Of a stretch of DNA of 39,737 nt, positions 22,729 through 30,444 are shown piece after piece (within the stretch, counting starts at the first letter, position 1; each line of letters opens with the position of its first letter). Made by a program: the position numbers and the translations under genes. The stretch is from Nitrospira japonica (lineage in GTDB: Bacteria > Nitrospirota > Thermodesulfovibrionia > Thermodesulfovibrionales > SM23-35), in the NCBI GenBank assembly GCA_020725385.1, contig DYFC01000049.1, positions 1 through 39,737 of the forward strand. The letters run 5' to 3'. The notes under the pieces were generated by a model, which had not been told where the DNA came from, made no database searches, and saw only the letters and a list, made by a program, of their open reading frames with translations.

Positions 22729-22772
22729 AGTCGAACTCTGAACAATGCTCAGAGTTCGACTTTTGTTTTTTA
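22729..22772 (+). terminator. Strong intrinsic terminator just upstream of slyD
   Basis: AGTCGAACTCTGA (22729-22741) and TCAGAGTTCGACT (22749-22761) form a perfect 13-bp stem with a 7-base loop, followed by TTTGTTTTTT. It ends only about 14 bases before the slyD start, leaving no room for a separate promoter. It either ends the cytochrome transcript or acts as an attenuator of slyD. Confidence 0.85.
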
Positions 22773-22785
22773 GAAAGGAGAAAAA

Positions 22786-23214
22786 ATGGAAAAGGCAAAA
22801 ATTGGTGATACCGTTCAGGTTCATTACACGGGCAAACTACATGACGGAACTATATTTGATAGCTCTATAAGCAGGGAACCGCTTGAGTTTAGAATTGGAG
22901 AGGGAAGACTTATACCAGATTTTGAATCCGCAGTAGTTGGAATGAATATTAATGAATCAAAAACTATAACAATTGAAAGCGAAAAGGCATACGGTCCTCA
23001 TATTCAGGAATTGGTTGTTACTATTGATAGAGAACGGTTACCGCTTACTGTGCAACCCGAAATCGGACAGCATTTTCAACTTCAGAGTCCTGATGGCAGA
23101 ACATTTGTAGCAGAAGTTACAAATATTACAGAAAAAGCCGTAACTTTCGATGCTAATCACCCTCTCGCAGGCAAAGATTTAATTTTTGACATCGAACTAG
23201 TTGCAATTATATAA
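22786..23214 (+). CDS. slyD: SlyD-like FKBP peptidyl-prolyl isomerase
   Basis: 142 residues. The FKBP part is MEKAKIGDTVQVHYTGKL and FDSSISREPLEFRIGEGRLIPDFE. An inserted flap (IF) domain spans about 68-118 (VVTIDRERLP...GQHFQLQSPDGR), and the family ending DANHPLAGKDLIFDIELV is intact. SlyD combines prolyl isomerase and chaperone activity in the cytosol. The histidine- and cysteine-rich metal-binding tail of E. coli SlyD is absent. AAAGGAG precedes the ATG. Expression must pass the hairpins directly upstream or rely on readthrough. Confidence 0.92.
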   Translation: MEKAKIGDTVQVHYTGKLHDGTIFDSSISREPLEFRIGEGRLIPDFESAVVGMNINESKTITIESEKAYGPHIQELVVTIDRERLPLTVQPEIGQHFQLQSPDGRTFVAEVTNITEKAVTFDANHPLAGKDLIFDIELVAII

Positions 23215-23400
23215 CCTTAAAATTCATTATCTAAGATATTAAGTTAACAAGAAATAAATTATAAAAGCATAGAGTAAAGTGTGAAGAACAAAAAACAGCC
23301 CGCTTCAATGGGATACCTTTCTTGATAAACTCAAAAAATGCAAATTGAAGTAATGTAGAGGTTGTGGAAAAATTTATTCTTTGATCACAACCCCATTATT

Positions 23401-23437
23401 TCCTCTTTTCTAAGGAGGATTTTTTAGTTTTTTTATA
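23401..23437 (+). terminator. Intrinsic terminator between slyD and ribD
   Basis: TCCTCTTT (23401-23408) pairs with AAGGAGGA (23412-23419), including one G-U pair, around a TCT loop. It is followed by TTTTTT AG TTTTTTT. It lies about 190 bases after the slyD stop. Confidence 0.75.
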
Positions 23438-23526
23438 GTCTGATGTCTATGACATTATGTCTGAAGTCTCTTTAAAGTGAAATATCTGCATTCCATAGTC
23501 AACTATTTTTGATAAACATAAAATTA

Positions 23527-23535
23527 TGGTATTCT
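23527..23535 (+). promoter_or_regulatory. Extended -10 promoter abutting ribD
   Basis: TGG followed by TATTCT (23530-23535), with TTGATA 15 bases upstream. Transcription would begin near 23542, only about four bases before the ribD ATG, and there is no ribosome site. Confidence 0.5.
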
Positions 23536-23545
23536 AATTTAGACA

Positions 23546-24622
23546 ATGGAAAATAAATTTTATATTGAGCGCACTTTAAGACTTGCCAAAAAAGCAGCAG
23601 GGTTTACAAGCCCGAATCCAATGGTTGGTGCTTTATTGATTAAAAACAATCAAATAATAGCTGAAGACTATCACAAAAAGCCCGGGACACCTCATGCAGA
23701 AGCACTTGTATTATCCAGAGCAGGAGAAAAATCAAAAGGCTCAACTCTATATGTAAATCTTGAACCTTGTTGTCATACTGATAAAAGAACACCTCCTTGC
23801 ACTAAGGCTATAATAAATGCAGGGATTAAAAAAGTCGTAATTGCAATGCTTGACCCGAATCCAAAAGTAGCCGGTAAAGGTGTAGAAGAATTATCCGATG
23901 CTGGTATCGAAGTAATTCATGGAATTCTCGAGGATAAGGCAAAAAAATTAAATGAAGCATATATTAAATACATAACAACTAAAAAACCTTTTTTTACTCT
24001 TAAAATTGCAATGACACTCGATGGGAAAATCGCTACTCCCGAAGGTCAATCGAAATGGATTACAGGCGAGAAATCACGAAAATTAGTCCACCGAATTAGA
24101 AGCAGTTCAGATGCCGTAATGACAGCTATTGGAACGGTTAAAGCTGATGATCCCCGGCTTACTGCAAGAATAAAAAGAGGCAAAAACCCTATACGCATTG
24201 TTATCGATCCAGAACTTCAAATACCATTAAACTCACAAATTTTAAAGACCCCACCAGAAACCATTATTGTTACTAAGAATAATAATCCTCATATAGCAGA
24301 ATTTGAAAGATTAAATATTGAACTAATCAATTTTAATGATAAACTTGATCTAAATTGGCTTGCATCAGAACTCGGAAAGCGTGAAATAACCTCTGTTCTT
24401 CTTGAAGGCGGCTCATCTTTTAATTCTTATGTATTAGAACATGGTATTGTTGACAAAGTGATGTTTTTCATTGCTCCAAAAATTATTGGCGGAAAAGACT
24501 CTTTTCCGGCTGTAGGAGGCAAGTTATTTAAAAGATTGGAAGATGCGTATAATATTACAGATATAAAAGTTAAGAAAATAGGTTCTGATATATTAGTCGA
24601 AGGTTATTTAAAAAAATCTTGA
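23546..24622 (+). CDS. ribD: Bifunctional riboflavin deaminase/reductase
   Basis: 358 residues. The N-terminal deaminase (about 1-145) has the zinc ligands His50 with Glu52 in PHAEAL, Cys75 in NLEPCCH and Cys85 in PPCTKAI. The C-terminal reductase (about 147-357) has FTLKIAMTLDGKIATPEGQSKWITG-type sequence, DPRLTARI and LLEGGSSFNSYVLE. It carries out the second and third steps of riboflavin synthesis from the GTP-derived pyrimidine. The ATG at 23546 fits the family N-terminus but has no ribosome site, and the predicted transcription start is almost at the ATG. The other rib genes are not in the window. Confidence 0.95.
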   Translation: MENKFYIERTLRLAKKAAGFTSPNPMVGALLIKNNQIIAEDYHKKPGTPHAEALVLSRAGEKSKGSTLYVNLEPCCHTDKRTPPCTKAIINAGIKKVVIAMLDPNPKVAGKGVEELSDAGIEVIHGILEDKAKKLNEAYIKYITTKKPFFTLKIAMTLDGKIATPEGQSKWITGEKSRKLVHRIRSSSDAVMTAIGTVKADDPRLTARIKRGKNPIRIVIDPELQIPLNSQILKTPPETIIVTKNNNPHIAEFERLNIELINFNDKLDLNWLASELGKREITSVLLEGGSSFNSYVLEHGIVDKVMFFIAPKIIGGKDSFPAVGGKLFKRLEDAYNITDIKVKKIGSDILVEGYLKKS

Positions 24623-24669
24623 GTCTAAATTCTATATTTTGTCGTATATTATTATGAAGGGGGTAGTAT

Positions 24670-26019
24670 ATGAATGAAAAAAATATAATAATCATAGACA
24701 CTGATAATGAAACAACTTTGAAAATTAAGACCGTTCTTGAATCCGAAGGATATATAATTCATAATACCTCTGGCAAATCTGAAAGCTTATCCCTTGCAAA
24801 AAAACTCGTTCCATCTCTTATTTTTATTAACATCGCTATGCGTGATGTAAGCGGACTTGAGATCGCAAAAGCTATTCATGATACTGATACACTTTCAAAA
24901 ATCCCGATAATAATTATCACTCCTCATGGTGGAACTGTTGAACCCCGCTATACAGAAATGTACGGAATAGTGGATTTTCTGAAAAGATCCTTCACACCCG
25001 AAGAACTAATTTCAAAAGTAATTGATATAACCGAAACCCAACCTGAAATTGATAAAGTGGATGAAAAAGAAGTTTCAGATTTATCCGATGTAAAAACAAT
25101 AGGGCTTCACGAAGAGCCTGCTGAAATAGAGATTCCAATTGAGACTACAGCTTATTCTGAAGATACAAAATTCCAATCGGTTCTTATTGAAGAACAAAAG
25201 ATGAGTATAGAAGAAGAAAAAGCAAAACCAGAAGATATGCCCATTCATGATACTCCGGTATCAGAAGGACAATCAATTGAATCAAAGGCTGAAACACCAT
25301 TGAATGAAGAAAAGATACCCGGGTCAGAATCATCCAAAGAAGATAATATAACTGGCATTGACACATCGTCTGATTTGGCTTCAGAGAATATATTAGAAGA
25401 ACCACTTGTTGAAAAAAGGTCTGAAACAAAAAGTATAGCTCTGATAGCATCTGCAATTGCTGTTTTTGTTTTAATCATAGGAGCAGGGCTTTATTTATTT
25501 AGCAGCTTCTCTAAAAAAAGTGAGGTATCTCCTCCTATGAAATCGCCTGTTCAGGAAAAAGATATAATCACTGAAAAAATACCGGAACAAGAAAAAACTT
25601 TAACTCAATCAGAAACAATTCCGGATACTTCTAAGATAAAGCCCCCTACTGAAAAACAACAAGAATATTCTAAAGAATCAGCCCATATAAAGACACCACA
25701 AAAAACAACTGAGCCTACAGGTAAACAAAAAACCTTGTCTAAAACTCCTCCAAGTACCGAAAAGAAAAAGATAAAACAATTTTATAGTGTTCAATTCGGG
25801 GTTTTTAAAAATGAAAATTTTGCCAGATCTTTTTCAAAAGAACTTTCGAAAAATAACCTTAATACCTTTATCGAAAAAACAACCGGAAAAAATAATTCTG
25901 TTTTATATAGAGTCTTATCCGGAAAGTTTGCAAATAAAAAAGAGGCCGAAAAGTTTGCAAAAGAAATTCTGTCTAAAAATAAAATCAAAACAGTGATATA
26001 TAAAGTAACGGAAAAATAA
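24670..26019 (+). CDS. Pseudo-receiver - transmembrane - SPOR protein
   Basis: 449 residues. Residues 1-120 form a receiver-like domain (IIIIDTDNE with Asp10/Asp12, Lys105), but the phosphoacceptor position is Asn54 (LIFINIAMRDVSG) and the usual KP after beta-5 is KR. It should not be phosphorylated in the normal way. A long acidic, low-complexity linker (about 125-255) leads to a single membrane helix (about 257-279, IALIASAIAVFVLIIGAGLY). A Lys/Pro/Thr-rich linker follows, then a C-terminal SPOR domain (about 370-447, FYSVQFGVFKNENFARSF and YRVLSGKFANKKEAEKFA), which binds peptidoglycan stripped of stem peptides at division sites. Topology is cytosolic receiver and periplasmic SPOR. AAGGGGGT precedes the ATG. 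The fusion is unusual, and the function is inferred only from its parts. Confidence 0.82.
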   Translation: MNEKNIIIIDTDNETTLKIKTVLESEGYIIHNTSGKSESLSLAKKLVPSLIFINIAMRDVSGLEIAKAIHDTDTLSKIPIIIITPHGGTVEPRYTEMYGIVDFLKRSFTPEELISKVIDITETQPEIDKVDEKEVSDLSDVKTIGLHEEPAEIEIPIETTAYSEDTKFQSVLIEEQKMSIEEEKAKPEDMPIHDTPVSEGQSIESKAETPLNEEKIPGSESSKEDNITGIDTSSDLASENILEEPLVEKRSETKSIALIASAIAVFVLIIGAGLYLFSSFSKKSEVSPPMKSPVQEKDIITEKIPEQEKTLTQSETIPDTSKIKPPTEKQQEYSKESAHIKTPQKTTEPTGKQKTLSKTPPSTEKKKIKQFYSVQFGVFKNENFARSFSKELSKNNLNTFIEKTTGKNNSVLYRVLSGKFANKKEAEKFAKEILSKNKIKTVIYKVTEK

Positions 26020-26044
26020 TTACCAAATAATTATTTATAATAAA

Positions 26045-27274
26045 TTGCTAAGATTTTATAATACATTAAGCAAAAAAATAGAAGTTTTTAATCCTACAAA
26101 TAAGAATGTAGTTTCAATATTTACATGTGGTCCTTCTGTATATCAAAGATCTCATATAGGGAATTTCAGAACATTTCTTTTTGAAGATATTCTTTTGCGT
26201 TATCTTGAATTTTTGGGTTATAGCGTCGTACGGGGCATGAATTTCACAGACATCGAAGATAAGGCTATTCAAGAAGCTGATAAAAAAAATCTTCCTCTTA
26301 AAACAATTACCGAAAATAATATAAGAAAATTCATTCATGAGATGCAAATGTTAAGGATGAAAAAACCCGATTTTTTGCCGAGAGCATCAGAAAATATAGA
26401 TATAGCTATTGATATAATTGAAATTTTGCTTCAAAAAGGATTAGCTTACAAACATAAAAATAATATATATTTCGAAGCACTTAAATTCAAAGATTTCGGG
26501 AAACTCTACGGACTTGATCTTTCTAAATGGCCTGATAAGAAAAAACGCTTTCACAAAGATACATATCCTGGAGTTCAATGGAATCTCGGAGATTTTATTC
26601 TCTGGCATGGATGTAAAAAAAATGATAAATATTGCTGGAATTCCCCTTTTGGTCCCGGGAGACCCGCATGGAATATTCAGGACCCTTCGATGATTTTGAA
26701 ACATTTCTCCGAGACACTATCAATTTATTGTGGCGGAATTGACAATCTTTACAGACATCACGATTATAGTCTTGCCATAATTGAATCAATTAAACCATAT
26801 CCAATGGCAAAATACTGGCTCCATTGTCACCATCTTTATATTAACGGGGAAAAGATGTCTAAAAGTAAAGGTAATATTATTTATATTGACGACCTCATAA
26901 AAAAAGGATTTTCCATGACAGAAATAAGATGTTTTCTATTATGCGGTCATTACAGAGAAATACTTAATTATTCTGAGCCAAGTCTAAGAAATATTTCATT
27001 ACAACTGAAAATGGCAAGGGAAAAAGTTGCTGAAATTAATAATATCGCAAAAAAATATAAGAACCGGAACTTGTCGGTGACAAGTAAATATAATAGAAAG
27101 CTTATTGGCATCTTTAAACAAAATATGAATAATGATCTTCGTGTAAAAGAAGCTTTTATTGCAATCACAGATTCTGTCTTGAGAATCAATACTAATAAAT
27201 TAAAACCTGAAAATGCTTGTGAAATAATCCATGCACTTAAGAAAATCGACAAAGTACTTATGGTAATATTTTGA
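26045..27274 (+). CDS. Cysteinyl-tRNA synthetase-like protein with altered zinc site
   Basis: 409 residues, against roughly 460 for normal CysRS. The class I motifs are intact: SHIGN at 36-40 and KMSKS at 270-274, with MNFTDIEDK and the GGID segment. Of the four zinc ligands that select cysteine, Cys28 (CGPSVY) and a His (238 in RHHDY) remain. The second Cys is Asp213 (WNIQDPSM instead of WHIECSAM) and the Glu is Ser242. The C-terminal anticodon-binding region is shortened. This points to a paralogue with changed amino-acid recognition, not the housekeeping enzyme; a ligase for another small molecule, as with MshC, is possible. The TTG start fits the family N-terminus but has no ribosome site. 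It begins 25 bases after the SPOR gene. Confidence 0.75.
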   Translation: MLRFYNTLSKKIEVFNPTNKNVVSIFTCGPSVYQRSHIGNFRTFLFEDILLRYLEFLGYSVVRGMNFTDIEDKAIQEADKKNLPLKTITENNIRKFIHEMQMLRMKKPDFLPRASENIDIAIDIIEILLQKGLAYKHKNNIYFEALKFKDFGKLYGLDLSKWPDKKKRFHKDTYPGVQWNLGDFILWHGCKKNDKYCWNSPFGPGRPAWNIQDPSMILKHFSETLSIYCGGIDNLYRHHDYSLAIIESIKPYPMAKYWLHCHHLYINGEKMSKSKGNIIYIDDLIKKGFSMTEIRCFLLCGHYREILNYSEPSLRNISLQLKMAREKVAEINNIAKKYKNRNLSVTSKYNRKLIGIFKQNMNNDLRVKEAFIAITDSVLRINTNKLKPENACEIIHALKKIDKVLMVIF

Positions 27275-27322
27275 ATTTTAAGTTTTGAATATTGAGTCTT
27301 GAGTTTTGAGTTTTGAATTTTT
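27269..27322. repeat. Heptamer-like A/T repeats between CysRS-like and mutase genes
   Basis: Imperfect units of the form TTTTGAA or TTTTGAG recur about seven times, with seven-base spacing in the right-hand part (27298-27318). The tract begins at the stop codon of the CysRS-like gene and ends before the GGAGG of the mutase gene. Confidence 0.6.
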
Positions 27323-27335
27323 ACAGGAGGTTAAT

Positions 27336-28976
27336 ATGTTTTCAAATTTCAATAATGCAGCAGAATGCTGGAAGGAGATATTATCTAATATAGAAAAAAA
27401 CAGAAACCTGCTAACTATTATCGAGAAATTTGCTAGAGAAAACACTTCTCCATCGAAGATAGTTTTTGGAACATCAGGATGGCGAGGAGAAATCGGAAGC
27501 GATTTCACTTTCAATAATGTAAGGATTGTAACTTCAGCTATTGTTAATATGTTCAAAAATGCAAATGATACCTTATTGAAATCTCTTGGTGTTAAGGATT
27601 TTGAAGATGTAATGAAACGGGGAATTATAGTAGGCCATGACAATCGTTTTCTTGGTAAAGAATTTGCTATGGAAGTAATTGGAATTCTTCAAAAAGAAGG
27701 TATCAAAACATGGTATGCTGGAGAGGCTCCAACACCGCAATTTTCTGCCGGGATAGAAATCTTAAATGCTGCCTGCTCAATCAATCTAACTCCTTCTCAC
27801 AATCCTGCTAATTATGCCGGTTTTAAATTTAATCCATCTGATGGCGGACCAGCAGGACCGGAAATCACTTCCAAAATAGAGGAAATTGCTAACCACATGA
27901 TGAAAAAAATGGTTTCATTTCCACATGTAAAAGTCAAAGACATTGAATATCTAGACCTTAATGAATTATATATTCGCTATTTGAATGAAAGGAGAACCAT
28001 TGACCTCATCAAAATCAAGAAATTTATAGATACCGAAGATTGTTTCATTTGTGTTGATAATGTTCATGGTTCAACAAGGGGTTGTCTTGAAAAAATAATC
28101 GGGATCAATAACAAAATTGTCTATTTACGGACAGAGGACGATTACCTATTTGGTGGTATTTCTCCTGAACCATCTGAGAAGAATATGCAGAAGGTAGATG
28201 AAAAACTAAAAGGGAAAAAAGCAAAGTTTAAGCTCGGAGTTATAATGGACCCTGATGGAGACAGGATAAGATTTTCTGATGGAAATATGCAAATACCGAT
28301 GAATTATTTCGGAGCTATGGCATTTCATTATCTTCACAAGATTAAAGGCTTTAAAGGAATAGTTGCTAAATCTGTTGGAACAAGCAATCTGGTTAATGCT
28401 ATCGCAGAGAAACTCGGTGTGCCTGTTAGAGAGACAAAGGTTGGATTTAAAAACTTCAGACCATTTATGCTCAAAAATTCAAACGAAAAAGCAATTGTTG
28501 CTTTCGAAGAATCCGATGGCATTTCAGGGTATAATCATACTCTTGAAAAAGATGCTTTGTTTGGATTTCTCCTCGCCTTAGAAATGATTGCAGTAATAGG
28601 CAAGAATCTGAGTGAATATTTAAACGAGATTATGGCTGAGTTTGGTTATTACTATCCAGACAGGTCAGGAATAACAGTCTCTCCTGATTTGGTTGGCGAA
28701 CCTTTAATAAAAGGGCTCGCAAAGATAAGCGATAGATATAAGAAAGGTTCGGCTGTAACTATTGGAAACCATGATAGAATAATCAAGGATGTTATTACTA
28801 TCGATGGAACTAAACTTGTCTTTGACGATGGTTCATGGCTTATGATAAGACCGTCGGGAACCGAGCCAAAAGTTCGTTTTTATATAGAAGCACGAACAGA
28901 AGAAGGGAAAAAAGATGTCTTTATTTTAGCTGAAAAAATAACAAAAGAAGCTCTGCTTGATATTAAAAAGCCTTAA
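27336..28976 (+). CDS. Phosphoglucomutase/phosphomannomutase family protein
   Basis: 546 residues from ATG 27336, which is chosen because CAGGAGGTTAAT lies directly ahead; a TTG at 27306 would add ten residues. Alpha-D-phosphohexomutase signatures are present in order: the phosphoserine loop LTPSHNPANYAG with Ser154, the metal loop DPDGDR at 305-310, the sugar-binding FEESDGISG (FEESGG in many homologues) and the phosphate-binding RPSGTEPKVRFYIEA near the C-terminus. The enzyme moves phosphate between C1 and C6 of a hexose, feeding glycogen, nucleotide sugars or cell-wall precursors. Whether glucose, mannose or both are used cannot be decided from motifs. Confidence 0.9.
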   Translation: MFSNFNNAAECWKEILSNIEKNRNLLTIIEKFARENTSPSKIVFGTSGWRGEIGSDFTFNNVRIVTSAIVNMFKNANDTLLKSLGVKDFEDVMKRGIIVGHDNRFLGKEFAMEVIGILQKEGIKTWYAGEAPTPQFSAGIEILNAACSINLTPSHNPANYAGFKFNPSDGGPAGPEITSKIEEIANHMMKKMVSFPHVKVKDIEYLDLNELYIRYLNERRTIDLIKIKKFIDTEDCFICVDNVHGSTRGCLEKIIGINNKIVYLRTEDDYLFGGISPEPSEKNMQKVDEKLKGKKAKFKLGVIMDPDGDRIRFSDGNMQIPMNYFGAMAFHYLHKIKGFKGIVAKSVGTSNLVNAIAEKLGVPVRETKVGFKNFRPFMLKNSNEKAIVAFEESDGISGYNHTLEKDALFGFLLALEMIAVIGKNLSEYLNEIMAEFGYYYPDRSGITVSPDLVGEPLIKGLAKISDRYKKGSAVTIGNHDRIIKDVITIDGTKLVFDDGSWLMIRPSGTEPKVRFYIEARTEEGKKDVFILAEKITKEALLDIKKP

Positions 28977-28988
28977 CTTAAAAACAGT

Positions 28989-29321
28989 TTATTTTTTTGT
29001 TATCGAAAACAAAGGTTCTTTGATACTCTCACTCTTGCAAACAGGGCATTTCCCAGGTTTTCTAAGCTTTTCTCTTTTTATAAATTCAAAACCACATCTG
29101 TTGCAAACAGGAGGGATTATTTTTAATCTATACTCCTTCTTTCCTACAACAGTTTTTCTAATATGTTCAAGATGTTCATAAACTTCTTTTTCTGGAATTG
29201 CTATCTGAACCGATATTTCTTTTGCAGACAATTTTATTCCTTCAAGCACTCCAAGTATTGCCTGCCTTATTGTTTCTTTTCTTTCAACAGGCATGTAAGG
29301 TTTAAGCGATCTGTTTTTCAT
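28989..29321 (-). CDS. HTH and zinc-ribbon transcriptional regulator (COG3357-like)
   Basis: 110 residues. The N-terminal half is a winged-helix-like HTH (ETIRQAILGVLEGIKLSAKEIS, then EVYEHLEHIRKTV). The C-terminal half is a zinc ribbon with CNRCG (Cys73/Cys76) and CPVC (Cys92/Cys95). This matches COG3357, a group better known from archaea and some anaerobic bacteria. Its DNA target is unknown. It starts seven bases after the HD-GYP gene and is the last gene of the run that begins with obg. It converges on the phosphohexomutase gene with 12 bases between stops. Confidence 0.75.
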   Translation of the reverse strand: MKNRSLKPYMPVERKETIRQAILGVLEGIKLSAKEISVQIAIPEKEVYEHLEHIRKTVVGKKEYRLKIIPPVCNRCGFEFIKREKLRKPGKCPVCKSESIKEPLFSITKK

Positions 29322-29328
29322 TAATTTT

Positions 29329-30444
29329 TTATCCCGAAAGAACTCTATACATTGATTTAATAAAATTATCTAAAAGAAATGGATTAAACATCCCTTCTGA
29401 TTCATTTTTCATAACAAAAAGTATTTCTTCGAATTCCAGTTCTTTACGATATGGCCTTCTACTTCGTAAGGCGTCAAAATAGTCTGAGATTGCAACTATC
29501 TGCGAGCAAATATGCTGTTTCCTGCCATCATTTTTTATTTTAGGATAACCTTTTCCATCAAATCTCAGATGATGTTCATAAGCTACGATTGGTGCAAGAC
29601 GGGTTAGACTTTCTATTTTTGCGAGATATTTCGAACCATAGACCGTATGAAGTTTAATTTCATTCCATTCCTGTTCATCAAGTTTTCCTTTCTTTTCAAG
29701 AATATTAACATTGACGAAAATTTTGCCAACATCATGCAAAAGTGCAGCTATTCCTATATCATGCTTTATGTCATCTCTGACTCCAAGAGTTTCAGCCTGA
29801 AACATTGACAAGACAGCAACATTTGTTGCATGTACATATGTATATTCACTTGCGGATTTTATAGGGCATAATAGCTTTAAAATATTAGCTTCTTTCTTGA
29901 AAGCTGCAGCAAATTTTAAGACAATTTCTTCCAATCCGTAAGTTTCGAGTTTCTTAAAGTGTGACACATTAGTAAATATTTCCTTTACCCCATTTGCTTG
30001 TAATGCTGATAATTGACTTATATCTCCAATCCTAAAATCTTCTGTTAAATTTTGCCCCCCTAATCTTATATCAACAGCTCCGGTTAAAATATGTGGAAAT
30101 CCTTTTGTGACTTTATCTTTATCTAACAACGAAACAATAAAGTCTTTTATTTCCATAAATTCAACACCCTTCAAAATATCAACACGTGAGATACCTTTGC
30201 GCTTGAGTTTCCTTATCAGATTTACCACCTGAATCCCGGCATTTCTTATCAATGTTTTATTAATAACAATATCATCTTCTATAATCATAATCTCGAGAGA
30301 TTCTGAATCATTGAATAAAATATTTAAAGCATCTAATGCTTTCGTAATGAACTCGTTTACAGATGCATGTTCTCCCGAATAAAGAGAACAATTTAAGACA
30401 GCAGATGTAAATGATGAAAGGAACTTATTAATTGTCTCGATCAT
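29329..30444 (-). CDS. HD-GYP protein with an N-terminal module shared with its neighbour
   Basis: 371 residues. The C-terminal HD-GYP domain (about 195-365) has His205, HD at 237-238 (LLHDVGKIFV), HH at 291-292 (YEHHLRFDGKGYP) and GYP at 299-301, so cyclic-di-GMP hydrolysis is likely. Residues about 5-112 hold a module with YSGEHASV, then an alternating hydrophobic stretch (EIMIIEDDIVIN), then a GI-x-ILKG-x-E-x-DFI segment. The same plan is at the N-terminus of the HEAT-repeat protein encoded immediately upstream. The ATG overlaps the upstream gene by four bases (ATGA), so the two proteins are translationally coupled and probably work together. Confidence 0.85.
   Translation of the reverse strand: MIETINKFLSSFTSAVLNCSLYSGEHASVNEFITKALDALNILFNDSESLEIMIIEDDIVINKTLIRNAGIQVVNLIRKLKRKGISRVDILKGVEFMEIKDFIVSLLDKDKVTKGFPHILTGAVDIRLGGQNLTEDFRIGDISQLSALQANGVKEIFTNVSHFKKLETYGLEEIVLKFAAAFKKEANILKLLCPIKSASEYTYVHATNVAVLSMFQAETLGVRDDIKHDIGIAALLHDVGKIFVNVNILEKKGKLDEQEWNEIKLHTVYGSKYLAKIESLTRLAPIVAYEHHLRFDGKGYPKIKNDGRKQHICSQIVAISDYFDALRSRRPYRKELEFEEILFVMKNESEGMFNPFLLDNFIKSMYRVLSG

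Larger units (their letters stand above)
23215..23545. other. 331-base gap between slyD and ribD with two hairpins, no gene seen
   Basis: No open frame with codon character is apparent. The stretch holds GGTTGTG/CACAACC (23360-23366 with 23386-23392), then a terminator at 23401-23437, then the ribD promoter. No FMN riboswitch motif is recognisable. A short noncoding RNA ending at the terminator cannot be excluded. Confidence 0.5.

Noticed and set aside
23215-23545. FMN riboswitch in front of ribD
   Set aside because: None of the conserved RFN sequence blocks is visible, and the predicted ribD transcript begins at the start codon.
26045-27274. Ordinary housekeeping cysS
   Set aside because: Two of four zinc ligands are replaced, the C-terminal domain is short and the start is a TTG without ribosome site.
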